DNA of 64,000 nt from Niebla homalea (GCA_019925105.1 JAHGAU010000007.1:1-64000), one strand, 5' to 3'. Shown: positions 11,801 through 25,416, numbered from the stretch's first letter. Numbers and translations are program-made. Notes: generated from the letters alone by a model not told the origin.

Positions 11801-14800
11801 AATTACCTAATAATAATAGAATATAAATTATAAATATTAATATTTAAACTTACCTTTTTATTAATAAATAAAAAAAGGCTAATTATAACGATAATATTTA
11901 ATCTTAAATTTAAATTAAATAGATTGCCAGAAGTAATTTATAAAGTCCTTATAACGTTATTATATATAGTTTTTATAAGGAAAAAAGATTATTTAATAAT
12001 ATTAAAAAAAGTATAAGATATAGCTTTAATTTTATATAGTTAATCGTTATTTATATAAGGTTAATATTTTAATATTTTTTATAATATTTAACCGAATAAA
12101 ATATATTACGTTATTAAATATAATCGGTTAAAGAAAAGGAACCGGCTTTTTTTATAACCCTTATTTATTATATATAAACTTATAATCTTTTAGATTATTA
12201 AAAATTACTAAATATTCAATTAAAGACTTTTTATTTATTTTATTTATAAATTATAATAATATTAACGTAATACGAGACTTTTAATTTATAATTAAACCCG
12301 ACTTTTTTATATAATTTATATAAGGAATACGCTTAATATTATTAAACCCTTTATATATAATCCTATAATATCCTTAAATAAACTTATTAAAAAAAGAGGT
12401 TAATAATTATTATAAATAACCCTTTAAAATAAGAAAACCGGCTATTTAACGGATATTTTTAATAAGAAAATTATTACGGTAATAACAATCTTAATTAACG
12501 GTTCAACGGGGTGATAGGATTATTATATAAATTATATATAGTTTATCCCTCCCTATATAACTGGTCTCTTAATTATATAAAGTAAAGCCTTACGGAGTAT
12601 TTATATAAATTACGTATTGGATAAAAGGGTAATCAAAATTTATACTTAAAATTAATATAATAATTAAAATAAAATACTTAATAAAAGTACTTTATATATT
12701 TATAATATTTTATCTTTTTATATTTAAAAGCCTTATATAATAAAAGCCACTTTAAATTTCTTCCGTAAATTAAATATTAAGGGCTTTTTAACGGACATAA
12801 TAAAGTATCCGTATTATCCTTTTTTTTATGGGTAATTATTAATAATATTTTTTCTTATAGAAATTAATAATTACTTGGATTAATTATTAATTAATATTAA
12901 TATTAAATATAAACCGAAATAATATACTTAAAAACTAAATATAATACTATAAGTTAAAATAATTATTATTATTTTAATAAAGGGTTAAACGTATTAAGAA
13001 TAAAGATTATTAAAGATTTAGTTTTATAATTAATAATAATATAATTATTAAATAAATAAAAAAGTATTTAATTTAACGAAATATTATTAATAATCCTAGG
13101 TTTTTTTAATAATTTAATACCATAAGGATTAAATAAGCTTTATTTAGAATTAATCGATTTAACCGGTTAATTTAATAAAGCCGGTAAAGGAAACTTAAAA
13201 AATTAAAAAAAACCGTAACGTTTATATTAATAAAAATTAACTTAAAGACTATATATAATTATTCTTTTATCTAATTTATTTAATTAAAATATTAATAAAG
13301 AACTTTTTACTCTTAATAATATTAAAAAAGATTTTATCGTAATAAAATTAAAGGAAATATAATTATAATTATTTATAAGGTTAATAATAAGGAAAATATA
13401 ATATATAAAATAATCTTTCTACCTCCTATAAGTATTATAATAACCGTCTTAAGTAATAAGTGAACGATTAACCATAAAGTATCCCTTTATATAAAATTTT
13501 AAAATATTATAATAAAATTAAATAATTATTAAAGTCCGGCTTTAATCGTAGATTAAGTTTAAAGTTACGAACGGACTTTTAATCGTAAATTAAAAATAAA
13601 TTATTTTTATATTAAAAACTACTTTATAAAGGTATTTACCGGCCGTTTTTAATTAAATATAATTTAGATAAAGTCTTATATATAATATAGTTAATATTAA
13701 TTCTTATTTAAGTTATAGAATTCCTTAAATAAATTATCGTTTAATTTAAACGTAAGCGATAGGGTATTATTATAATAATTATAATTTATACGGACTATAT
13801 ATATAGCTTAAATATAATAAACGTTATTAATAATCCCTATAATAAAATTCTCGTTTAATTTTATTCTTTTAAGATTAAAATCCAAAGAATTATCCGGGAA
13901 CCTTTATTAAAATATAATTTTATAAAATTAATAATTTAATCCTTAAAGAAACCGTTAATTAAAAGCGATAATTATATATCGTTAAAATTACGGGTTTAAC
14001 TAAACTTTTAATAATTATATAATATACTTCTTAATATATAAAAAAAAGCTATTTAATAATTATATTTATAAATCGGAGAAAAATAGGAAGTTTTATAAGG
14101 TATTTATTAATATATAATTATAAAGGAAATAAAGAAAAGAAAATATATAGATTAAATAACGGATAACGAGATCCCCCAATTAAAGAAGTAAGAACCATAT
14201 AATTAATCGGAACCCTATACGTTAAAACGATTTATAATAACCTAAAATAACTATTAATAGCCCTTATAAAATATAAATATTATAAAGAGTCTCTTAATTA
14301 TATTATAAAAGACTTAATAGCTTTTTACGTTAAAATAATAATTTTATAGTTATATAAATTAAGATCGTAATTAACTATAAAAACTATTAATATTAATTAA
14401 GGTAATTTTTAATCTTTATATAATTTAAATTAAGGTTAATATTAAAAGCTAATAAATCCTTAAAGGACTCCGGCGTAAAGAATTAATTATATAAATTAAT
14501 ATTTATATATAATTATTTAAAAAGCTTATTTTATATATTATTTAATTTATTACGTTAATCCTTAAGGAAACTTTATCCAGGCTTTTTCTCCGTAAAATTA
14601 TTTTATAATAAGGAGACGGGAAACCGTTATAACTTAATTAAATTAAAGAATAAATTTTTAAATAGGATTTTTAAAGCTTATCGGAATATTAATTATAATC
14701 CTTTTTATTAATAGTTAATTTATAACTTAAAATAAGTATAGTTAATTTATATAAAGTTATCTGAAATCGTTATAACGGGGAATTATATAGAATTATTATT

Positions 14801-16519
14801 AATAATCCAATATATAAGTTATTAATAACTTAATTCCGTTATTAAACTTAAAATATTATTAATTAAATATTATTAATATTATTTTAATATAAAATCCTAT
14901 AATTATAATTAAGGATATTAATATTAATAAAGATATAAATAATAATTAAAAAGGAATAATTATATATAATAAATTATATTACTTAAAAAAGGACGGAACT
15001 CTATAACCGTAATTTAAACTTTATTCTTATATAAAGCTTAATAAATATTATATATAATAATTAATAATAAGAAAATATTTTATATATATAATTAATAAAT
15101 TAAGCTAATTAAAAGTTAATTAATTACTTTATATAATATCCGTATATATAATTAAATATTTCTATTTTTTTTATTTAAGTTATTATTATTATTAATCTTA
15201 TAAAGATATTTATTAAAGCTTATATAAAATAAATTAATTATATATAATTTTTTTATAGTTTTTAAAATTTATTAAATATATATTTAAAGCTTATAATTAT
15301 AATAGAAAAACCGAGAATATAAATAATAATTTAATTAACGGAGGATTTATATAAGGAAAATTAATAATAAACTTTAAAGGTTTATATATTTACTTAATAT
15401 TATTATTTTTTAGACTTTAATAAAAAAGATTATTTATAAATAATTAAAGTAAAAGCTATTTAAGTAACGTAATATTACCCGATTTATAATATACTGACTT
15501 AACTTAAAATAATAACGGTAACGTAAGTATTTTATATAATTTAATATACCTTTATTAATTAAGACCTTTATTAATAACTTTTTGGATTTTTTATTTATAT
15601 TAATTAATACTATATATAATTATAATTACGAAGATTTACTATATATAATTATTTTTAATAAATCGTTAAATATTTTTTTATTTACGGATAACCCTTTTAA
15701 GAATAATATAATATTAATATTAAATAATTAAGAAGAAGTTTAAGCTTTATAAAGTTAAAGATCTAAATTAAGTTTTTTAAATTATTTTTCTTAATTATAT
15801 TAACTTTATTAATAAAAGTTATTTAAACGTTAACGTATATAATTTATTATTAAGAAATAAAAAAGAATAATTATTATAATAAGATTAACTTTAAACTATT
15901 AATATAATAAATATTAAAAGAATAACTATATATTAATTATTTTAATTATTTTTTTAATTAATTTTACTTTTTTTTTAAGTTTAACCTTATACGTTTTAAA
16001 GATATATTTTATAATTTTCTTTTTTATTTAATTATATATAGTCGCTTTATTATTATAATATAATAAAGTATACTTAAAGAATTCCTTAACTTAAAGGCCT
16101 TTAATTAACGGATTATATAATAAAAGAAATATTATATCCAAAAGAAAAAAGAACTTAAAAAGATAATCTTATTTATTATATTTTAAACTTAATACTTTTT
16201 AATTATATATTAATCTTAAAAATATCGCTTAATATTTTTAATTATAATATAATATTAATACTTTATATAAAAAATTACTTTATATTGGGGGAGGTATTAT
16301 AACTTAACGTTCTTTATATTGTAAGAAAATAAAAAGAATAAGTAAATATAATTTATAAAAGTTAAAGTAAACCGGATATAATCTAAGTATATAAAATATA
16401 ATCGTAAAAAGTATATATTAAAAAAAATAATTTATAATATTTTATATAAATTTAACCTTAAAAACTTAAGTTAAACTATATAAAGTTACTTTTTATATTT
16501 TAAATAAGAAATATTATGA
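8838..16519. mobile_element. AT-rich degraded interior between direct repeats
   Basis: About 7.7 kb of very AT-rich sequence lies between two direct repeats. Its size would suit the body of an LTR retrotransposon. The first few hundred bases continue the AT minisatellite (TTTACCC units to about 9300), while the remainder has a more complex composition with short islands such as CCCCTTCCTCCCCTGG near 9980 and GGGGGAAGG near 10110. No reverse transcriptase, integrase or other domain can be read, because every frame is broken. The retrotransposon assignment is inferred from layout only. Confidence 0.45.
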
Positions 16520-16773
16520 ATAATATTTCTTTAATAATGGCTTTATAAAATTTTATTAATAAAAGCTTATTTAAATACGTTTACTTTCCTCTATAACTTT
16601 TATATAAAAAGTTAATAAATTAAGTATTTAGTTTTTAAGATATATTAAGATAAAATATCCGTATTTCACATAAAGTTCAGATTTAAGACTTAATAGATAA
16701 CTTACTATATACAGCCTCTCCTATTGGTTAGCTATCCGTACTTCACATGAAGTCCAGATATTAATAGTGTTAG
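16520..16773 (+). repeat. Direct repeat, right copy, partly RIP-mutated
   Basis: This is the second copy of the 8585-8837 repeat. Differences from the left copy are nearly all C-to-T or G-to-A and concentrate in the first three quarters. The last 60 or so bases, from CAGCCTCTCC to GTGTTAG, are almost identical to the left copy. The mutated state therefore stops inside the repeat, right at the edge of the gene-bearing DNA. Confidence 0.7.
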
Positions 16774-17894
16774 GGCGTTATGCAGGGTCCATCATTTTTG
16801 CCACGAATACCAGTCTGGGAGGAGACCGAACCGAACCGTGCCATTCAAATTCCGCCCCCAATTGATGAATTCAACGTCAGCATTCAGCACCGATGTGTTC
16901 CTGTTCAAGCTCTGCGTTACCTTGATGACTTTGTCATGGTCTATGCTATGCAAGGCGGACGCACGATCTGAAGGCAGGAACAGCCGGATGTAGACAGCCC
17001 ATCTGTGAAGTTCAGTATTGGTATCGACCCCTCAGTACTTTCGCTTTTGCTGGGGCTCAGTACTCCGTGGCCGGCGGTAGCCTGCTAATACATGCCGCCT
17101 TTCAAAATTGGCTTATTTGCATCTTATGTGAAGATTCGAGGCAGCAATAGTGAGGACAGAACTCTAACCCCGCATCATGCATGCAGCGTTGATGCGGAGT
17201 TATAGGAGCCTTCGAGTTTTACGATTCATTCGCTCCACTGCAGGATGACATCCCAGTGTAAATCAGGGTCGGAGTATTTCAGCATCATACGTTCTTGCTA
17301 AGTTGGCTGCGCTTAGCAATCCTGGTGGACGTCCGGCTCAAATAACGAATCTCGCTTATTTCCCCAGGAAGTTTAGCAAAAGCCCCTTTCTCACAAATCC
17401 GAAGGACTCCGCACACTCCACCTCTTCTCCACCTTGGCAGCTGAGCACGAGGCATAAGTCAGATGCATCTTGATATAGTACGCTGGGTGTTCGTCCAATT
17501 GCACCACTACACTCACTATTCAGCTTGCTCGGCCATCCTAGTGCATCAGGGTAGCCTCAGTGTCAATGCGTCTGCATCAGCGCGACGAGTCCCGTAAAGA
17601 CGTCGACTGTGAGATCTACCAAGTGATCCTCAATGCGATAACATCGTCCAATGTGAGCTCTTGTTGAGGGGCTTGATGCAATTCGGCACTCTCCACAATT
17701 TAAGTGCTAGTGGCAACATCGCGATTCAACGACGTCAAACCTTATTTTGAGAGATGCTCCCGAGAGAGACCGAATGCTGAGTGGTATTGCCTTCTCATAT
17801 ATGAGCTGAGCGGGTTTGCGCAAATTTCCCTTCTTTGTACCTTGCTATTTAGCGTGTCTTTCACATTTGAGCAAATTTATCACTGAATTGCATC
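16774..17894. other. Intergenic region upstream of tyrosinase
   Basis: The composition changes sharply to normal GC here. A 63-codon frame at 16780-16971 and a 60-codon frame at 17704-17886 are present, but neither resembles a known protein or joins convincingly to the next gene. This presumably contains the tyrosinase promoter. I see no repeat or RNA gene. Confidence 0.5.
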
Positions 17895-20218
17895 ATGGTT
17901 GGCTCATACTATCCCATCCGAGGTATCCAAGCAGGCCGTGGCCCCAATGGAGAGGTGCCTGTCCGCATGGAGGCGGATGACTGGTGGAAATCCAAGCGTC
18001 CGGTCCATGTCACTCAACATTCGCTCGCCCTCGAAGCCTTGACCAAGATGTATAACATCGATCCCCACGATAAGCTGTCTTATTATCAGATTGCCGGTAT
18101 CCATAATCAGCCGATCGTTCCCTGGGATGGCACCCCATTTGAGAACAAGAATTACTGCATGCATGGACAGCCCAACTTCCCGGTCTGGCATCGGCCCTAC
18201 GTTGTTCTCCTGGAGGTGGGTGGTGGTCTACCGAACCTGTTCAGAATCTTGGCTGACTGGCAGAAAGCAACGGATGTACGAAGTCATGATCAATGACATA
18301 ATTCCCCAATTCCCTGAAGAAGAGCACAAGGAGCTTCGAAAGGCGGCTGCCCAATGGCGCTTCCCATTTTGGGACTGGGCCACCAAGAAGATCGATAAAC
18401 CAGGAGATGTGCCCAACTACAATGTTCCCTTGCTTGTTAGGGAGGAGTTTGTTGATGTCCGCACTCCGACTGGTATGGAGAGGAAGAAGAATCCGTTTTA
18501 TGAATTCTGGATGAAAGATGGTGTTACCATGGGTGATCCTAAACTTTCCCCTGATCGTGTCGACAAGGAACCAGTAAACCCCATTCCCCACTTTTTCTAG
18601 CTCTTCTCATTTATCTATAGTTCACCCGCACAGCAGCGACGAGTTGTCACGCTTATGTCGACGGGGCCGATGCGAAGGATACCTATCACAAGGAGGACTA
18701 TATCAATGGCTTCCAGAATAATGACGGTGTCATGGATCAGCTCCAGGCCTGGAAATCGGAGAACGGCGGGAACCTTTCTGGCACCCTCCGTGACTGGTTC
18801 TATCGAATTCTCCTCATCACCCCTTTCCCAGAGTTCGCCACCAAGAGAGTTGAGAAGGGCGGAAACTCGGAGCACTACACCGCCTGCGAAGACATTCACG
18901 ATGTACTGCACGACTGGGGAGGAGGCAGCCACGGCCACATGGGTGCGCCAGCGGTGGGCGCGATGGACCCTCTATTCTGACTGCATCGCGCGTGAGTTAT
19001 TTATAGGCTGAAGATCTCGAGAATACGCACTGAAACATATAGCAACGTCGATCGCATGATGGAGCTTTGGGCAGGCTTGCATCCCAAGCTATCCAAAGAG
19101 TGGCTCGAGAACGACCCAGACGCCAAAGTTGATTTGATCCCTTTCCGATCGAACGAATATGGCGACTATTTCAATGCCAGAGATTCCTGGAGTCCTGAAG
19201 CCTTTGGTTATACCTACCCCGACACCAAGAGATGGAAGTATACGACCAATGGCGTCTTTGATGAGGACAAGCTCGCCGAAGACCTAAGTGTTGCCCTCAA
19301 CAAGAAGTACAACTCCGCTGCATCCGCGCAAAGGAAGGCAGCCGTGACTAAGACACGAGATCCAAACCATGACAAGACAATCACGCACCCAGACGTGGCT
19401 GCTAACAGTGCAGCACCAAAGATCGGTCATCAAATTGCCGGACAGGAAGTAAACGGCGTCAAAATTACCACTTTGGAGGATGGCAAGAAAGCGGAGGACG
19501 TCCTCGCAGACGTTCTTGCAGCCCCTGATTATGTTGCCAACCTCATTTACGAGAAGTGAGTCCTTGAAGCGTCTTTCATTATTCGTCACTGACCCCTAAA
19601 GATATGCGATCGATGGCGACCCATTCACCATTCATTTCTTCATTGGGAACGTGCCCAACGGGAAAGGCAATGCCGTCGCCCAGGCTTTGACACAGGTCGG
19701 CGAGATCTACAACTTCTCAGACTCGGTGGAGTTCAGCAAGGGCGGATGTGCCAATTGTGCCCAGCAGAAGCGCGACAAGCATCTCTCGTCTGGTCAAGTA
19801 CCTCTAACCAACGCTCTCCTCACCCGTCACAAGCAGCAGATCCCTCACGAGGGCGAGGGTAAGGCAGGCAAGAACTCAGTCCTGAAGAGTATGGCGCCCG
19901 AGGATGTCGTGCGATTCTTGAGCGAGCACTTCCACTGGCGAGTTACCAATGTAAGACCTGGACATTCTGTTGGAAAGGAACCATGCTGACCAGTCTATGC
20001 AGCGGGACGGCGACCAGATCGACAAGACGCTCATCACAGGCATGAAGGTCTCCATCGCTGTGGGGAACGCGGAGCACTTCGCCGACTCCAAGAAGCTGTC
20101 CAACTTCACCGACTACAAGATCCTGGACGACATCACCAAGAACGCCGACTCCGGCACTGGGGCTCACCCAGATGACGGGCTCTTTGCAAACAAGCACTTG
20201 CCCGTCCTGTCGGCGTAG
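17895..20218 (+). pseudogene. Tyrosinase (polyphenol oxidase), in-frame stop in copper-B site
   Basis: Six exons can be joined in frame: 17895-18215, 18268-18573, 18621-18991, 19043-19555, 19602-19950 and 20003-20218, giving 692 codons. Introns are 46-52 bp. Family hallmarks are clear: copper-A histidines in IAGIHN (about residue 67), CMHG (about 88, with the Cys expected to form a thioether bond) and WHRPY (about 98), copper-B HDVLH (about 302), and a long C-terminal domain with a Cys-x2-Cys motif. In the last copper-B motif, normally DPxFWLHHxNVDR, codon 329 is TGA (18978-18980) instead of Trp, and the second His of the pair is Arg (CGC, 18987-18989). Product would be cut near residue 328. 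No splice choice I can find removes the stop and keeps the motif. The rest is open, so inactivation is recent or is a sequence error. Tyrosinases oxidise phenols to quinones. Confidence 0.8.
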
Positions 20219-20938
20219 GACAGAGATTGCTCGCAGATGGCCATGTCAATAAGAATGAGAAATTGGTGTAGCGAGGGAAGGCGCATATACTGAAGTTCCA
20301 ATTACAATAGTCGAATGAGAATTTGACTGAGCAGAGTGCTTCCCAATTTCACAACAGTCTACGTGTGTTCGCTCGTTTTGGTGTATGTTTCAATCTATCG
20401 CGCCCGCCTCATTCTCTTGCCATGATGACAAGGTGTCATGGAACTCCTGATGTGACTTTAAGTGACATGCGTTGATGGGATGACACAAGGTAAAGCCAAG
20501 CGAACACCATCAGTGGCCGCCGATTTCAGAATACCATAAGATTGATTCTCCCATTCCACCAAGTCTGAAGACATTGCCAATGACTGATCTCTTCACCCAT
20601 GTACCACCAGGAGATTACTTGGAGGCTTCAGACTTTCCTGTTAACAGATGTGAGAAGTCGATGGGAGTATGGAGATAATGCCGGTGGTCTTTGAGAGGAG
20701 AAGAATGGAAATGAAAATCTTGGGTGAAGGTTAGACGCTGGTGGAAAGTTCTCTCGATCTGACATTTTCACAATTCAAGAAAGATGGGCTCAAAGATGGG
20801 CTCAATGATGTAGCGGAAAGTGCAGAGAAGGATTCGATACAGTGAATATAATCAGGTTGCAGACACTGACTACATACCTCACTATTCAATATCTACAAGG
20901 TTCCTTCAGCAGCGCACCACCTCCCCAGAGCCAACCTC
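20219..20938. other. Convergent 3' intergenic region
   Basis: This 720 bp lies between the 3' ends of the tyrosinase and the secreted-protein gene. It presumably contains both transcription ends. I see no gene, repeat or RNA. Confidence 0.5.
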
Positions 20939-21947
20939 TCACGCCCTCCACCTCCTCTGCATTGCACAGTCTCCGCCTCCTACCTCCCCCCTCCCCGCCA
21001 GCGCTGGCTTCGACCCATAGCCTACCAGCATATACGGACTGCACGTCGCATTCGCGTACGTCCACACAGCACATGTCGCGTTATCACTGCAGATACTCTG
21101 CGGTTCGACACTTTGGTAGGGCACCACCTGCTGCGGGGGCGAGCAGCGCTTGTTGAAAATGTTGTCGAGCGCGATGCCGATGGATATTGCGTCGCCCACG
21201 TGAGTCACGAGGTCAGGACCGGCCACGCCGAGCGAGACAGCAGCATCATAGACGGTGTGGATGAAGTAGTGGATGCTGGGGGCGGGCAGGTCCATGAAGC
21301 GGTGGATGGAGGTTTGGGAGGCGGAGCCTGGGGTACAATGAGTGACATGTGCAGAGTCAGGAAGACGGGAGTTGGGCCTTACCATTGTACTTGGGGACTG
21401 AACCGTCGCTACAGCCGAGGATGTAGCCAAAGTATTGGTAGAACCCGACCATCATTCTGTGTTGGTTCGAATGTGTGTTCCAAGCTGGTACATTCTCGCG
21501 GAGAGCGGGAACGGAACCGCCATCGAGGAAGTTGAGCGCGACTGCACTGCCGTTGCGATTGTTCGATTTCCAGGTCCCGTTGAAGTATGGCACCAAATTG
21601 ATGTTGGTCACTGTATCGCATGGGTCTCTGTACTTCGCTCGTGGATCCAAGACTCCGGTAGATTGATATGTGCCATTTGGATCAGCGGGCCAGGGATCAG
21701 ACACGGGCACAAAGTCCCCCGTGAATGCCAGGTTAATCAACTGAGTAATCCAAGCCAGCTGCGTGCCATTTGAGGGCGCATATGCTTCACAGATCGTTTG
21801 ATTTGTGGGTGTCAAGCTGTGAGGGACAAGTTTGTGCAGAGGAAGGTCAATGTGACCCGTGAGCGGCAGAAGATTGCACTGATCTTGAGCAAGCGCGAGG
21901 TGAGCGAGAAAGGCTGAAAGCGCAATGAGCGCGTTGAACGAGCGCAT
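20939..21947 (-). CDS. Secreted protein of unknown function
   Basis: Two exons, 21947-21383 and 21327-20939, join across a 55 bp intron (GTAAGG to CCCCAG, phase 1) to give 317 residues. The start is the first ATG before a clear signal peptide (basic-hydrophobic, ending near Ala-Gln at residue 21). The mature protein has several NxS/T glycosylation sites and Cys residues, and a conserved-looking helical stretch with HRMMVGFYQYFGYILGC followed by a RFMDL motif. I know similar secreted ascomycete proteins by pattern only. They look mostly alpha-helical, and a globin-like fold is a guess. It lies between the tyrosinase and laccase genes, so a role in the extracellular phase of the pathway is possible. 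Confidence 0.75.
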
Positions 21948-23265
21948 GACTATGTTAACACTGGCTCAAACTTGAAGGTAGAGATCTGAATTGCCGCAAG
22001 GCCTTTATCACGAGAATGAGATGGTGAACAAGAACATCAGTTCGACGTTGTTCACGTCATTCATCAGTCGTATTTGATAAAATAATCTTGCATACAGCTT
22101 GCAGCAGGGATCCGGTCGATTTAAGCACGACTTCACGTTGCCGGATCAGGCCGGACTCCACTGGCACATCAGGTACGTTTAGGGTCCAAGGAGCCAGGTC
22201 GAGTGACGTGAGAGGAGATGACGCTCTATCTGGCATGTCATCAGCAAAGCAAAGGTCAATATGGTCAGATCCAAAGCAGTCGACCCTCGGCATTATCGGA
22301 CTGCGAGTCTCACCGGTGATGGGGAACGGTAGTCATGTACAAGAGACAACATTGACCGGCAGTACGACGGCATTGCAGCGAGACTGCCGGTGATGAAGGT
22401 CTCACCTCAGATTTATGTTGCAATGCATGGCATGTCACACATGGCCATTATCGACAAAGTGCATATGCACCGTTTTCAGTCAACGGGCAAGATCCAAACT
22501 CTCCTATAAGCCCAACGCCGGTGAATGGAATTGTATCCACTTTCGCATGTTGAATCCTGATGCAACTTTCGGTGACCGTTAAGAGTCGGTGCGAGCGCAT
22601 AAGATTACGCGACAGCATAAGCCAATAGACGCCCCCATGAGAACTACGACGATAGTCCTGGTCGCTGATGTCCTGGTCACTGATGGTCACTGATGTCCTG
22701 GTCGCTGATGCCCTGGGATCTGCTTCCAGACATGATTGTGAGAATGAGCGAAGAGGTTAGTTGTGAGGAAATAGATGAATAAATGGCAAACTGTAGATAT
22801 CAGAACCGCCACAGTAGCTTTCAGCTCAGTCGATCATTGCCTGGCATACGTGCCAAGCCAAAGCCCCGGCCCCACCATCTAAATTCCTCTCGCCCAATCA
22901 TGTATCCAATCACATCCAACTACTCTGCTGTCTACTGCAGGCTGTGGAATCATCAGCCAAAGCCACGCGTCAATTCTGTCAAGACCGGGCGAAGATATGA
23001 CCCGATGCCCACCACATGAAACCAGCGGAACCATTCAAAATTAGGGACGATGCCGGTGCCTGTTGCAAGAATCACGCGGTATGAGAAAAAGGAATGTTGG
23101 CAGTCACCCTCCAAAATGATGTTTCGCACCCAAAGTGGTCGAATAACAGGAAGTTGGGAAGGCGTCAATGTCCTTGTGCATGTTCGACGCAAATCTAAAT
23201 GAAGATTACTCTCTGACGCCTCTGATGATCACTCATCCACTAACTCGCCATCACAATGTCTTTAC
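21948..23265. other. Intergenic region, secreted protein to laccase
   Basis: This 1.3 kb contains the secreted protein's promoter and the laccase 3' region. A short tandem array with unit TCCTGGTCRCTGATG occupies about 22655-22715. Several 60-106 codon frames exist but none looks like protein. Confidence 0.5.
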
Positions 23266-25416
23266 TCAAAGAAGATGCTGTCTCGCATTTTCACGCTTCT
23301 CCATACCAGCGATATCTAGATCAACAAGCTTAGGACCATTGGCAACCCCACGAACCTTCAATCCCGAATCGATCTGGTCGACAACGTTGGCGTTCGTGTA
23401 CGTATTCCAACTCGTACAAAGGTCAGAGGACGACGAAGGAATGGCAAGATTCTTGATATCCGCTGGTCGTTCCATTATGTTGGTATAAAGACCACCAGAG
23501 ATGTGCCATGCAATATGACAATGGAATGGCCAAACTCCGGGGTTGTCGCTGCTCCATTGGAATACCTGAGGTGCAGTGACATGATCAGCTTGAGTCACCC
23601 AGAAGATAAAGAGAGACCAGGAGTATTATGACACTTACATTATGACCGTTGGCGGGCAAGATCTGGACGTCGCGCCTTTGCGGATTGCTTGAGTTCGTGA
23701 TCGACCCATCCCAGGCACCATCGCCAGAGCTCAAGACTTGCATCTCGTGTCCGTGCAGGTGCCAAGGATGAGAGGTTGGACTCTGGTTCTCAACCACAAT
23801 CCTTATGGTCTGGTTGCTCCCTACGTTGTATACGTTCCATTGCGGATCAAACGGATACGAATCGTTGCCATTCTTCGCCAGCAACAGCAATGGATTGTTG
23901 TAATTGCCTCGGAACGAACTCTCGTTCACAGTCCAAATCAGGTGGCCGGTATCGTTCACGCTGACATTGACTGCCATATTGATTGTCGTTGAAGGATCGG
24001 CGACAGGTATCTGGTACGCCGGTACTGCCATCCCATCGTTCTTACATGGATCTGTGGTGTCCTTTTGGGCGACCGATGTCTCTGGGTTCGGCGAGGCCGA
24101 CGTGTTGGCATTTTGGTAGTAAATGGCGGCAAGCGCAAGTGGCTGGTCTGCGGGCTCGGTGCAAGCTCCTTGAGCGAGTGTGGAGCGCATCCAATATACA
24201 TCACCAGAATGGCCGGTACCTTGAACAATGACATCGCTACGTTGGCCAACCTGGACCATCATCAGCAGTGATAACCCTGAAGAATGTCGTGAGAGAGTCC
24301 TTACCCCTAGTGTCACGACAGTCGCATTGTACGGTTCGACCTGGATGAAATCGTTCGCAATCACAGTCATGGTGTGATTGTCAATACTGAACTTTTGGAT
24401 ACCCTGCACACCAGCATTGACCAACCGCAGTCGGTGCGTTTTGCCACTGGTGAAGTTGAACTTGGAAAGACCTGCATTGTCCGTGCAGGTACCGCCAAGC
24501 GTATCGGTGCTGCAGTCGAAGTTCATCTTGCCATTGATCAGATTGTTGTCCGATGCCGGCCTCGCCTTTGTCAGATCGGTGCCCTCCACATCTTCGAGGA
24601 TGTCGAAATAGCTCCGATGGAAATAGTCAGTCAACAGCACTGGCCCGACATCTATGTCGTGGGATTCTGTTTCTGGCCCGTAGATGACCAGTGGACCCCA
24701 AAGGCCCCCAGCGTATTGGGACGAGTAGTGCGAATGATACCATGTGGATCCGTGAGGTGTGGCTCTGAAGCTGTACGTAAAGCTCTCGCCCGGCGGGATT
24801 GGACATTGGGAGACCGCGGGTACCCCATCTTCCCACTGTGAATCCTGCTGCATTAGGCCATGCCAGTGCAAGGTTGTTCCTTCTTCCGGGTTCTCGATCT
24901 TGTTGTGGACCGTCACTTGGATGGTGTCTCCCCAATTAGCCTCGATCATGGGCTATTCCGGATCAGCTCAGAGCAGACACAGAGTATCAGTGGATACGGA
25001 CACCTGGGAACTGCCCGTTTATAAGAAGTGTGGTCTTTTCGAAACCGTCTGGTGCTACCGTTCCTCTCGCCACCGTGAAGTCATATGGTCTCACGACTCC
25101 TGTATCCGGGGCATCCATGTATGGGTCGGAATTTCCTGCACTCTTCGTCCCCCAGGGGTAGCCATCGGTGATGGGCTTTTACATCCCTCAGCGACGCACA
25201 TTGTCATGGAGCATTCTCAGACTTACATTGTTGGTCAGGAACTGCGGCAATTGCTCGGCTTGAAAGGTACCGATGGAATTGCCTCCTTTGAAGAGAACAG
25301 CCGGGTCAGCAATGGAAATACACTCTGTGCTGGGCAATCGCCGTACCGTTGGTTGTGCTTTGGGAGAGTGCCGCCGTCAAAGCGACAGCTTTCTGCAAGA
25401 GTGTCGACACAGACAT
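23266..25416 (-). CDS. Secreted multicopper oxidase (laccase)
   Basis: Six exons join in frame: 25416-25347, 25285-25227, 25175-25002, 24952-24305, 24250-23639 and 23565-23266, giving 620 residues. Introns are 49-73 bp. The start at 25416 gives a hydrophobic N-terminus compatible with a signal peptide (MSVSTLLQK then an Ala/Leu segment). All four copper signatures are present: HWHG (about 130), WYHSH (about 174), HPWHLHGH (about 485) and HCHIAWH (about 536), the last followed by ISGGL, so the axial type-1 position is probably Leu. The enzyme should oxidise phenols or naphthols using oxygen, outside the cell or in the wall. In DHN-melanin pathways such an oxidase polymerises 1,8-dihydroxynaphthalene. 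It is transcribed divergently from the SnoaL-like gene. The fourth exon boundary (GTAAGG to GTCCAG) also reads open if unspliced. Confidence 0.92.

Noticed and set aside
16780..16971. 63-codon frame just inside the gene island
   Set aside because: No recognisable family and no splice link to the tyrosinase; it could be chance.
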